Shown: positions 40,916 to 47,573 of the stretch, one piece after another | How positions within the stretch are numbered: position 1 is the stretch's first letter | Layout of the letters: every line of letters begins with the position of its first letter | Virus record (IMG/VR): IMGVR_UViG_3300037264_007554 | Location: 1 to 64,000 of that record | Origin: a virus | DNA length: 64,000 bases | Direction: 5' to 3' (one strand) | Translations under genes and position numbers: made by a program | Notes under the pieces: generated by a model | What the model was told of the DNA's origin: nothing | What the model saw: the letters and a program-made list of their open reading frames with translations, nothing else | Database searches by the model: none

Positions 40916-41149
40916 TTAGGGCAGATTGGGTAGATTCGCAGGCAGGTAGCTACGGTTCACACGCACCTGCTTGATCTGGCCGCCTTGAATAGAAAGCGCG
41001 ACTTCTGCGTGCGCACCCTCTTTCATCAGGCCGCCGACGAGCTTGCTGTAGAGCGCCCAGAACGTCGGCAGATCTAGTTTCGGATCAGACGCGAGATTCC
41101 CCAAATTGTGAGCCCTCCCAGGAGCAGGCCGCCCAATACGGGAATCCAT
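40916..41149 (-). CDS. 77-aa (or shorter) protein
   Basis: The conserved-looking part is LDLPTFWALYSKLVGGLMKEGAH.., a helix followed by strands. The ATG at 41149 overlaps the upstream gene by 76 nt; a TTG at 41104 would reduce this. Start uncertain. No family recognised. Confidence 0.55.
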   Translation of the reverse strand: MDSRIGRPAPGRAHNLGNLASDPKLDLPTFWALYSKLVGGLMKEGAHAEVALSIQGGQIKQVRVNRSYLPANLPNLP

Positions 41150-41259
41150 ACCGGCGTCGACGATACAACCGCGCCCGAAAGCTGTCCACCCGGAATCGGG
41201 ATGTCAAAAGAGCCGCCACCGGGGAGAAAAAGTCTTTTCGTGCCGCCCATGTTTTTCAT
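41074..41259 (-). CDS. 61-aa small membrane protein
   Basis: ATG at 41259 in a 4-nt overlap with the peptidase gene. Soluble N-terminal strands (KRLFLPGGGSFDIPIPGG), then a membrane helix (VWIPVLGGLLLGGLTIWGI) and a basic end. Candidate virion membrane protein. Confidence 0.72.
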   Translation of the reverse strand: MKNMGGTKRLFLPGGGSFDIPIPGGQLSGAVVSSTPVWIPVLGGLLLGGLTIWGISRLIRN

Positions 41260-41771
41260 TCCTTCGCCGCTGCGAAATCTTGGTACTTGGCCCGAGGAGG
41301 CTCGGCAGCGAACCGGCCGAGCCCGAGTGTGGTGTCGAGTGCAATCCAGCGCCTCGGCGCATGCTTCGGCACCCCCGCCATGCAGTAGATGTGATCCCAC
41401 GACGCGCCGGTGTTCGACGTGATCCGCCACTTCGCTTGAAAACCATTCTCCATCGCAAGCACAGCATTCAAAATTGACGCATCGTCACAATCACCTCCGC
41501 CAAACTGCAACGTCCGCAGCGCCGACTGAAAAGTGTCCTTGAAAGTGATGTCGCCGGTGTACCGCACGTTCTTCGTGACGAACTCAAAGATCGATCGCAG
41601 CTCACACACGTCGTCTCGGGCTGGACACTGGCGCGTCGCAAGCAGTCCGATCTGGCGCATTAACGGGTCGCGTAGTCCACCGTCCGCCAGCATCACGAGC
41701 CTGCGCAAATGCTTCACGCGATCTTCGAGGCTTCTGCCTACCTCGTGAGCTTGCAGAGTCGGGTTCGACAC
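41256..41771 (-). CDS. Transglutaminase-like cysteine peptidase
   Basis: 171 aa. The triad is clear: Cys95 (FGGGDCDDAS), His127 (SWDHIYC) and Asp146 (WIALDTT), with the usual helix before (LRSIFEFVTKNVRYTGD). This type occurs widely in phage structural clusters, as a virion-maturation or wall-related peptidase. GTG start at 41771; first gene of the leftward virion operon. Confidence 0.85.
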   Translation of the reverse strand: MSNPTLQAHEVGRSLEDRVKHLRRLVMLADGGLRDPLMRQIGLLATRQCPARDDVCELRSIFEFVTKNVRYTGDITFKDTFQSALRTLQFGGGDCDDASILNAVLAMENGFQAKWRITSNTGASWDHIYCMAGVPKHAPRRWIALDTTLGLGRFAAEPPRAKYQDFAAAKE

Positions 41772-41778
41772 GCCTCTG

Positions 41779-41808
41779 AGAATGCTCCGGCCGCCCCTAC
41801 CCCGTCAA
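41779..41808 (-). promoter_or_regulatory. Candidate near-leaderless promoter for the peptidase gene
   Basis: Minus strand TTGACG (41803-41808), 18 nt, CATTCT (41779-41784), seven bases before the GTG at 41771. It lies immediately beside the divergent promoter at 41810. Confidence 0.5.
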
Positions 41809-41809
41809 A

Positions 41810-41838
41810 TTGCACCCGGCGGAAAAATTCCCTATGCT
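41810..41838 (+). promoter_or_regulatory. Candidate near-leaderless promoter for the 41845 gene
   Basis: TTGCAC (41810-41815), 17 nt, TATGCT (41833-41838), then GGCGGC and ATG at 41845. Same -10 and nearly the same flank as at 2190. Confidence 0.65.
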
Positions 41839-41844
41839 GGCGGC

Positions 41845-42507
41845 ATGATCAGCACGGACGACCAATTCGGCATCAGCTTCAAGAAACTTGCCAAGGGTGT
41901 CGGCAAGGGCATCTCGAAAGGCGCCAGAGGCGTCGCGAAGGGAGCCAAAGCCGTCGGCACAGTCGCCGTGAGCGCAGCACTTCTGCCGTTCAAGCTCGCC
42001 ATGCGGGCCGTCATCAAGCTCGCAATTCCTCTCGGACGCGCGCTCTGCATGGCACCGCCGCAGATTCTTTCTGTCGGCGCAGCCTCTGCGGGCGTCAGCA
42101 TGAACGTCGTGCCGATGTTCTGCACGGCCCTCAATCTGAAGAACATGGGAGAGGTACGGCGACTGCTGCCACCGGTGCTCAAGATCGCCGTCAAGGTTGC
42201 AGCCACCGGCGCCGTTCCCGGCATCGGACCGGCTCTGAGCGCGATTCGAGTCGTGCCAGGGCTGAAGCTCATCCCCGGCTTGAAGTTCCTGGCCGGAGCA
42301 GATGCAAATGACGATCTCGCGATGGCCGAAATCAATGGTTTCGCGTACGCACTCTCCGGTGTGAGCGATGAAGAGTTGGCGGAGGCGGTCGACGAAATGT
42401 CCGGATTCGGTGCCGCCACGCTCACCCCCAACGTCGGCTACGGTATCGGTATGGGAATCGGCGTCACGGCGCTCGCGGCCGGGCTGTTCTTGGCGTTCAA
42501 GGACTGA
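41845..42507 (+). CDS. 220-aa protein with hydrophobic segments
   Basis: MISTDDQFGISFKKLAKGVGKG, then a Gly/Lys amphipathic stretch (GISKGARGVAKGAKAVG), hydrophobic helices with basic ends (AALLPFKLAMRAVIKLAIPLG) and a C-terminal membrane helix (GIGMGIGVTALAAGLFLAF). The amphipathic part resembles membrane-active peptides. Possible membrane-remodelling or injection protein. Virion block. Confidence 0.72.
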   Translation: MISTDDQFGISFKKLAKGVGKGISKGARGVAKGAKAVGTVAVSAALLPFKLAMRAVIKLAIPLGRALCMAPPQILSVGAASAGVSMNVVPMFCTALNLKNMGEVRRLLPPVLKIAVKVAATGAVPGIGPALSAIRVVPGLKLIPGLKFLAGADANDDLAMAEINGFAYALSGVSDEELAEAVDEMSGFGAATLTPNVGYGIGMGIGVTALAAGLFLAFKD

Positions 42508-42520
42508 TCTCCGCCCTAAT

Positions 42521-42549
42521 TTGCTTTTCGTTTGCAATCGGTTTTAAGT
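42521..42549 (+). promoter_or_regulatory. Promoter with leader for the 42579 gene
   Basis: TTGCTT (42521-42526), 17 nt, TTAAGT (42544-42549), then an A/G-rich leader with GGGAG before the ATG at 42579. Suggests high expression. Confidence 0.55.
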
Positions 42550-42578
42550 AAGGAAAGAAAGGTTCGGGAGAAAAACAA

Positions 42579-42950
42579 ATGGCAACAGCAGCAACCAAGC
42601 AATCCGCTTCCCAGAACAGCATCAAGTACGCTTTGTCGAGTACGGGTGCTGGGTCTCTCACGCAGACGACCCTGCTCGCAGACTGCGTGCCCGGGCCGCT
42701 CAAGTCCTTCCTTGCAGGATTGAACACGAATGCTCTCTGGGACGCTGGCTGGCCGGGGACCGCAGCGGCCGTCGCGAACGCGGGCAAACTGTCCGTCACC
42801 CTGACGCCGACGCTCTCCCCCGCCGCCGCCACCGCTGTCAATCCGAGTGCTTTCTTCTCCTCCATCACCAATCGGCACATCGACATCAATCAGGCGACCG
42901 AGGGCAACACCATCCTCGAACTCCGGTTCCACCCGACGCCCGAGCAGTAG
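42579..42950 (+). CDS. Small virion-like protein, PGPLK paralogue 2
   Basis: 123 aa. LADCVPGPLKSFLAGLNTNALW, LSVTLTP and the C-terminal TILELRFHP match the gene at 43056 (FIDAAPGPLKKLLGKI, LSVYLTV, AIVELRFNH). Own promoter and strong leader suggest abundance, as for a capsid or decoration protein. Confidence 0.72.
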   Translation: MATAATKQSASQNSIKYALSSTGAGSLTQTTLLADCVPGPLKSFLAGLNTNALWDAGWPGTAAAVANAGKLSVTLTPTLSPAAATAVNPSAFFSSITNRHIDINQATEGNTILELRFHPTPEQ

Positions 42951-42976
42951 GCGCGGTAGGCCAGAACGGCTGATAC

Positions 42977-43016
42977 CGGAGACCCCGTTCCCTTTCCAAA
43001 GGGGGCGGGGTTTTCG
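42977..43016 (+). terminator. Rho-independent-like hairpin after the 42579 gene
   Basis: GGAGACCCCG..CCTTTCC..CGGGGTTTTCG: the stem ACCCCG/CGGGGT around 42980-43011 is followed by TTTTCGTAATTT. Short T tract. It separates the two paralogous genes. Confidence 0.6.
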
Positions 43017-43020
43017 TAAT

Positions 43021-43049
43021 TTGACAGATCAATCCCACCGGATGAAAAT
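43021..43049 (+). promoter_or_regulatory. Candidate near-leaderless promoter for the 43056 gene
   Basis: TTGACA (43021-43026), 17 nt, GAAAAT (43044-43049), then ACGCTC and the ATG at 43056. Its sister gene at 42579 instead has a leader and Shine-Dalgarno. Confidence 0.62.
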
Positions 43050-43055
43050 ACGCTC

Positions 43056-43442
43056 ATGGCAACAGTACTCACGCTTCTTGCGAGATCCCAACACTCCTTG
43101 AAGTACCTTGCCGCTGATGATGGCGGAGATGGCGGTCCCCTGCTCGGCAAGGTGACCCAGGCCCAAATGTTCATCGACGCAGCCCCCGGGCCGTTGAAGA
43201 AACTTCTCGGAAAGATCTTCTCCGCTGCGCGGTGGACAGACCTGATAGGAGACGTCAACGCCAGTCCGCCCACGCCGCCGCAGTTGTCGGTGTACCTGAC
43301 TGTGGACCCCGAGAGTGTGGTGGTTACCGCCGCAGCAGCCGGTCTCTTCAACGACGGCGCGGACAACATTCTCGGTGCGCATTCCGAGGCCACAACACGA
43401 GCCATCGTCGAACTCCGATTCAATCACACCATCGACTTCTAG
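43056..43442 (+). CDS. Small virion-like protein, PGPLK paralogue 3
   Basis: 128 aa, clearly paralogous to 42579 (see motifs there) and more distantly to 32184. Mixed helix and strand. The different start architecture suggests it is used at another time or level. Ends 12 nt before the convergent gene. Confidence 0.72.
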   Translation: MATVLTLLARSQHSLKYLAADDGGDGGPLLGKVTQAQMFIDAAPGPLKKLLGKIFSAARWTDLIGDVNASPPTPPQLSVYLTVDPESVVVTAAAAGLFNDGADNILGAHSEATTRAIVELRFNHTIDF

Positions 43443-43454
43443 GACTCCTGACTT

Positions 43455-43973
43455 CTAGCCGCCGACAATTTCGGCCGCGAGTCTGTCCGGCAGCCAGAGC
43501 CCGAATGACCAGCGCTCGGTCAGAGCATCGACGCAGTGCCAAGAATCCGGGCCGGTTTTAAACAAGTTCGCGTGCCCGTTTTTATCCAGGATGATTCCTT
43601 CAATCGTCTTGAAGTAGGAGCGGGCGTTCTCCGGCACTCGTACGACGTACGCGCGCCAGCCCGGCTTGTCTGAGTTGGTATGCCAACCCATGCCGCCGCC
43701 AGGCGGGTAGTAGTACATCCCGCGGGGAACAACACCTGGATAACAGGGATCCGACGAGTAGCTCGCGGTCAAACTGGCGCATACGGCGCATACGTTAAGA
43801 GAGGCTGTGCACAGATCTGTTTTTTGCGGCCCGTTCGCGATGTCGACTACGAGCGCCGCACGATCTCGTTCTCGGTTATTCCAAACGTGCATCACCGGTT
43901 GCACGATCAAGGATTGCCAAATCTGCATGAGCAGCGGATGCTGCTCAACAGGAACTTGCTGGACTTCCATCAC
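43455..43973 (-). CDS. 2OG-Fe(II) oxygenase-like protein
   Basis: 172 aa. YYYPPGGGMGWHTNSDKPGWR holds His98 with Asp102, and SWHCVDALTERWSFGLWL holds His146 and Arg154; the set fits the H-x-(N)-x-D .. H .. R plan of 2-oxoglutarate dioxygenases found in many phages. Several Cys in the middle (CAVCASL). It would hydroxylate a protein, nucleic acid or small molecule using 2OG and O2. 4-nt overlap with the lectin gene. Confidence 0.65.
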   Translation of the reverse strand: MMEVQQVPVEQHPLLMQIWQSLIVQPVMHVWNNRERDRAALVVDIANGPQKTDLCTASLNVCAVCASLTASYSSDPCYPGVVPRGMYYYPPGGGMGWHTNSDKPGWRAYVVRVPENARSYFKTIEGIILDKNGHANLFKTGPDSWHCVDALTERWSFGLWLPDRLAAEIVGG

Positions 43974-44743
43974 GGTGCTTCGCAGATGGCGCCGAACGGT
44001 ATGTAATCGCAGGGTTCATCAAACCATCCCGTATCGTAGTAGAGAATGCAGTCTTCACCGTTCGGATTGCTCTTCGTCAAGTTGTTCGGCTGCCCCGGTG
44101 CCCAACCAACGTGCGCTACCGTCGTACCGTCGAGCCACACATATGTACCTTCAACCGCCCGATCTGAGAGCCCGATCCAATACCAAGAGGTAAATAGCTT
44201 GTGGCTGCGCAACCAGAGATCCTCGTCCATCGTCTCGATTTTTACGAGATGGTATCCAAGCGACAGGCACAACGCTTTTGATTCATCCCAAGAAATTCTG
44301 CTTTGAATGAACAGGTAGGCGTGGCCACCAAAGATGTTGTGTTGGCCGGGGCATCCGGCGCTGTCGTCTATCACACCGTTGCAGTCGTCATCCTTGCCGT
44401 TGCAGATTTCTGCCAAGGGGATACAAGCAGAAGTACCGGCCGCGCCTCCCGCTCCGGCCGTGCCTCCCGCGCCTCCCGCTCCGGCCGTGCCTCCCGCTCC
44501 GGCCGTGCCTCCCGCTCCGGCCGTGCCTCCCGCTCCGGCCGTGCCTCCCGCTCCGGCCGTGCCTCCCGCTCCGGCCGTGCCGCCCAGGCCCCCCGCGTCC
44601 GTCTCCTCGACCATCATCCGCCCGCGCACCACCCCGAAATCCGCCGACGCCTCGGCGTCTCCCTTCATGACCTCGCTCGGATCGACGCTATCCGCCCCGC
44701 ACGCAGCCACAAGACAAAACAGAATCAAGCCAAGACAACGCAT
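43970..44743 (-). CDS. Lipoprotein with Gly/Ala/Thr repeats, MopE-like motif and C-type lectin domain
   Basis: 257 aa. Lipobox signal (LGLILFCLVAACGAD) with lipidated Cys near residue 16. A repeat region of AGGTAG units (about 55-105) follows, then EICNGKDDDCNGVIDD, a MopE-type motif of myxobacterial surface proteins. The C-terminal ~120 residues are a C-type lectin fold: SWDESKALCLSLGYHLVKIE, YWIGLSD, WAPGQPNN, EDCILYY, C-terminal CEAP. It would sit on the outer membrane and bind sugars. Strong sign of host-derived cargo, e.g. for surface change or superinfection exclusion (inference). Confidence 0.85.
   Translation of the reverse strand: MRCLGLILFCLVAACGADSVDPSEVMKGDAEASADFGVVRGRMMVEETDAGGLGGTAGAGGTAGAGGTAGAGGTAGAGGTAGAGGTAGAGGAGGTAGAGGAAGTSACIPLAEICNGKDDDCNGVIDDSAGCPGQHNIFGGHAYLFIQSRISWDESKALCLSLGYHLVKIETMDEDLWLRSHKLFTSWYWIGLSDRAVEGTYVWLDGTTVAHVGWAPGQPNNLTKSNPNGEDCILYYDTGWFDEPCDYIPFGAICEAP
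44440..44584 (-). repeat. Tandem 18-bp repeat array
   Basis: About eight copies of an 18-bp unit (GCCGTGCCTCCCGCTCCG on the plus strand) encode AGGTAG repeats in the lipoprotein. One unit is interrupted by a short extra segment. Copy number is likely variable. Confidence 0.9.
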
Positions 44744-44751
44744 GACCCCTC

Positions 44752-45294
44752 CTACTTTTTCTTGAAACACCCATCGCTCGCGTCGGTCCGGGCCCGCTTG
44801 CTGAAACGCCGGACCCACTTGCAGAACTTCTTGTCGAACCGCGACGGTGCCTTCACCGGTGACGCCGTATCCACACGGCCGCGACGCCCAGGCGCAGACC
44901 ACTCGATGTAGACTTCACGCTGCCCCAGGTCTCCGGCCACCTGCTGCGCGAGTTCCTCGACGTTCTTGAAGAACGTCCCACGGCGCCTCTCAGGCTTTTC
45001 CCCGATCCAGATGATGTCGATCTTCATCGACGGCTCCCGCGTGCCTTTGTAAAGACCCTCGGCGCGAACGCCCGTCAAGCCGACGTTCGTCTCGCCGATC
45101 TGATCTGCTCGGCGCTCGAAGACAGCTCGGAACACCGAGCCCGGCTTGATCTTCTCGCCCTCTTTCCAGCCGCCGTAGCTCAACCCGGCCTTGCGGCCGA
45201 TGCTGAGAGTGGCTTTCGTGCCCTCTCCGTAGCTGCTGTAGCCGCTGAGATGCTCCACGTACCCGCGCCAGCCTTGCCGTTGTTGCCGGTTCAT
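44752..45294 (-). CDS. Unknown 180-aa basic protein
   Basis: MNRQQRQGWRGYVEHLSGYSS, then beta-rich regions and a basic, Cys-containing C-terminus (KFCKWVRRFSKRARTDASDG). 4-nt overlap with the HicA-like gene. No family recognised. Confidence 0.7.
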   Translation of the reverse strand: MNRQQRQGWRGYVEHLSGYSSYGEGTKATLSIGRKAGLSYGGWKEGEKIKPGSVFRAVFERRADQIGETNVGLTGVRAEGLYKGTREPSMKIDIIWIGEKPERRRGTFFKNVEELAQQVAGDLGQREVYIEWSAPGRRGRVDTASPVKAPSRFDKKFCKWVRRFSKRARTDASDGCFKKK

Positions 45295-45506
45295 TTTTGC
45301 GCCACGCTTTCGCTACAGTGTTGATCAGACCGCGTTCCCTGTCCACGAAGTAACCGCAGCACCGAGCGCTCGGCCCTGCGACCCATATCGCCCAGAGACA
45401 CCGTCGCCATCCGGCCGCCCTTCTCCAGCAAGGTGTGCTTGCCGGTCTGGCGGATGATCGTCCAGCCTTCTCCGCGCAAACGACGAAGCGCTTCCTTCCC
45501 GTTCAC
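45291..45506 (-). CDS. HicA-like RNA-binding toxin-fold protein
   Basis: 71 aa from a GTG in a 4-nt overlap. ALRRLRGEGWTIIRQTGKHT, with His24 in the GxH position of HicA, then a GGRMATVSLG strand pair and a final helix match the double-stranded-RNA-binding fold of HicA mRNA interferases. No HicB antitoxin is evident next to it. It could be an orphan toxin or a repurposed RNA-binding protein. Confidence 0.6.
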   Translation of the reverse strand: MNGKEALRRLRGEGWTIIRQTGKHTLLEKGGRMATVSLGDMGRRAERSVLRLLRGQGTRSDQHCSESVAQK

Positions 45507-45724
45507 TTTTTCACCAGCACTTTCTGGAAGTAGACCGGGCCGCTCCAGTCCATCGCGATCCCTCGCTTCGCCTCCGAGACTCCCTTGGGCGTCAGCACTG
45601 ACCCGGTGCCGACCGTCCAGCCGTCGCCGCCCTCGAAGACACCGACGTACAGAATTCTCCGGCCGTCGCGTGGCCACCACTTCGGGGCGCGCACAGGGCG
45701 GAAGAACAGATGGTAGCGTCTCAT
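45503..45724 (-). CDS. Unknown 73-aa protein
   Basis: MRRYHLFFRPVRAPKWWPRD, then strands (RRILYVGVFEGGDGWTVGTG). 4-nt overlap on each side; it takes the position where a HicB antitoxin might be expected, but shows no HicB motif. Function unknown. Confidence 0.66.
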   Translation of the reverse strand: MRRYHLFFRPVRAPKWWPRDGRRILYVGVFEGGDGWTVGTGSVLTPKGVSEAKRGIAMDWSGPVYFQKVLVKK

Positions 45725-46131
45725 TCATCCTCCGGCCGCGGCTGGATGTACTCCGAAATTGCCGTCGCTGTGTTGTTGGCACGCTCCCGGGCCACGTCTT
45801 CCGTGATGACCTGGCCAGCGCACGTCAGCAAAGACTTACAGATCATCTCCGCCACCGCGAGCACGGCCGCATGCTTCCGCCGGACTTCATTCCTCTCGTC
45901 GCGGAGCATACGCCTGGTGCATTCACTCACCGTCTCGGAATCGTACGCCTCCCAGTAGTCCCCCATGAGGTGAAAAACCGATGGCTCCCAGATTTTTCCG
46001 TCGTCGGCCCGAACGATCATATTTCCGCCCAGGCCGAAGTCATCAATCCTCAGTGGTGAAGCAGAGGGGCTCGGTCTGATCAAGGCCCCCGGCACCTCGC
46101 AAGTTTTCCAAAGTATCTCGTAGATGTTCAT
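45721..46131 (-). CDS. Unknown 136-aa protein
   Basis: MNIYEILWKTCEVPGALIRP, a small alpha/beta N-terminal part, then a long helical region (RRMLRDERNEVRRKHAAVLAV). No family recognised. An 84-nt gap upstream holds no gene. Confidence 0.7.
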   Translation of the reverse strand: MNIYEILWKTCEVPGALIRPSPSASPLRIDDFGLGGNMIVRADDGKIWEPSVFHLMGDYWEAYDSETVSECTRRMLRDERNEVRRKHAAVLAVAEMICKSLLTCAGQVITEDVARERANNTATAISEYIQPRPEDE

Positions 46132-46215
46132 GATGTCTCCCTTCCGCAGTTGCGCGCGGTGCGGGTGTTGATCCCGCCCAGGCTTTCGCCTGGCCCACTG
46201 AGGCCGCGCTGCTCG

Positions 46216-47085
46216 CTAGGCCGCGAGCGCGGCTGCCACCACACTCCCCGCCAGCCCTTCGATCCGGGTCTGGATCTCGGGCAGCTTGACGCCCAGGAGC
46301 GTCTCGTACGACCGGATCTTGTCGAGCAGCTTCTCGCAGCGGACCTTGCGGCTCGCCAGTGCCCGGTCACCGATGCCGCTCTCCTCGGTCCGCGCGGCCA
46401 GCTCGGCCTCGATCTCTTCGGCCGCGTCGCGCGCCTCGCGTGTGATCGAGTCTAAGATCGCCTCGACCGCTTCGTCGCAGTGCAGAGCCGGGATACGGAA
46501 CACCCGGTGCTCACCTGCGGCCTGGATCGCGCGGGCGACCTGCTCCCAGAACGCGACGTTCGGCCGGGGCACGAAGTAGATCCCGCCCGAATCCCGCAGG
46601 CTCGTGGCGGCCTTGCCGTCGGCCAGCTTGACCAACCACCCGCCGATGTCCGTCGAAGCGAGCGTCACGCGCGCCGCACGGAAAGCGGCCTGAATCTCGT
46701 TCGAGATCTTGGACGTCTCGACCGAGAGGGTGTTGATGTCCGTGCGGATGATCTGATACCCGACGTCCCAGCGCGCACGGATCAACTCCGTGGTGTTGAC
46801 GTGCCCGTCCTTCGTGTCGACCTCGACGAGACCCCACCCGCCGTTGAAATCGCCGCCCTTGATCTTGAACGCCTTCCGATTCGCGGATTCCTGGGAGACG
46901 ACCGCGCGACGGATCGCGACTTCGGCCGATGGCTCGCTCGGCAGCAGCGCCGCGTCGAGGCCCTCCGCCTGCCACGCCTGAGTTAGTTTCGCGAGCGTGG
47001 TGTCCCCCGACAGGCGCCAGTAGCTGATCGCGCCCGCGGTGTCCGTGTTGGTGACGATGAAGTTGCTGCTCTTGGTGTTGGTCAT
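46216..47085 (-). CDS. Unknown 289-aa protein
   Basis: ATG at 47085 with AGGAGG upstream and the shared palindrome 27-40 nt before it. Alpha/beta first two thirds (NFIVTNTDTAGAISYWRLSG.., STDIGGWLVKLADGKAATSL, GGIYFVPRP), then a coiled C-terminal part (EEIEAELAARTEESG). Reminiscent of large phage cytoplasmic proteins of unknown role. Well-expressed leader. Confidence 0.74.
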   Translation of the reverse strand: MTNTKSSNFIVTNTDTAGAISYWRLSGDTTLAKLTQAWQAEGLDAALLPSEPSAEVAIRRAVVSQESANRKAFKIKGGDFNGGWGLVEVDTKDGHVNTTELIRARWDVGYQIIRTDINTLSVETSKISNEIQAAFRAARVTLASTDIGGWLVKLADGKAATSLRDSGGIYFVPRPNVAFWEQVARAIQAAGEHRVFRIPALHCDEAVEAILDSITREARDAAEEIEAELAARTEESGIGDRALASRKVRCEKLLDKIRSYETLLGVKLPEIQTRIEGLAGSVVAAALAA

Positions 47086-47111
47086 GTTCGTTGCCTCCTG
47101 TTTATCAGACG

Positions 47112-47125
47112 TTCTCAAATAAGAA
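47112..47125. promoter_or_regulatory. TTCTCAAATAAGAA operator copy
   Basis: Third copy of the shared palindrome, 27 nt upstream of the leftward gene at 47085. No convincing -35/-10 is seen around it on the minus strand. Confidence 0.6.
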
Positions 47126-47129
47126 AACT

Positions 47130-47573
47130 TCACTTTCTCAAAGAAATTTCCGCGATGATTCTTTTACGCTCCACGACGGATTTCACGGCCTTGCGCAACG
47201 GCACGAGATTGTCGATCCCGATCGTGTGCGCCCAGCCTGGGATGAACAACTCGTCGAATCTGACCCCTGTCTTGCTTTTCCCCTGCAAGCGCTTGACGGT
47301 CACGCTTTCGGCCGCGTACTTCCCGGCCAGCTTTGAATCGACACTTTCCCAGTCGCTACGAATCAACCGATTCCGACGCCCCTCCCACGTCAACCGCTCG
47401 ACGCCCTCCCGCGAGATGATCGCCGGGTACTCTGCGTCTACGACGCCCCGCAGGCCGCGCAGGGCCCCGAGCACGCGCTTACGGGCATTGCGTCGAGCGA
47501 TTGGTCGATCGGTCGTACCGTCGAGCGTACGCAGCACCCTGCGCAGTTTCTTGATGTGCTTGTCGAAGTTCAT
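47130..47573 (-). CDS. Unknown 147-aa basic protein
   Basis: MNFDKHIKKLRRVLRTLDGT. Basic helical N-terminal half, then strands. 4-nt overlap with the VWA gene, so it is made with the MoxR-VWA pair. It is a candidate third partner of that module. Confidence 0.7.
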   Translation of the reverse strand: MNFDKHIKKLRRVLRTLDGTTDRPIARRNARKRVLGALRGLRGVVDAEYPAIISREGVERLTWEGRRNRLIRSDWESVDSKLAGKYAAESVTVKRLQGKSKTGVRFDELFIPGWAHTIGIDNLVPLRKAVKSVVERKRIIAEISLRK

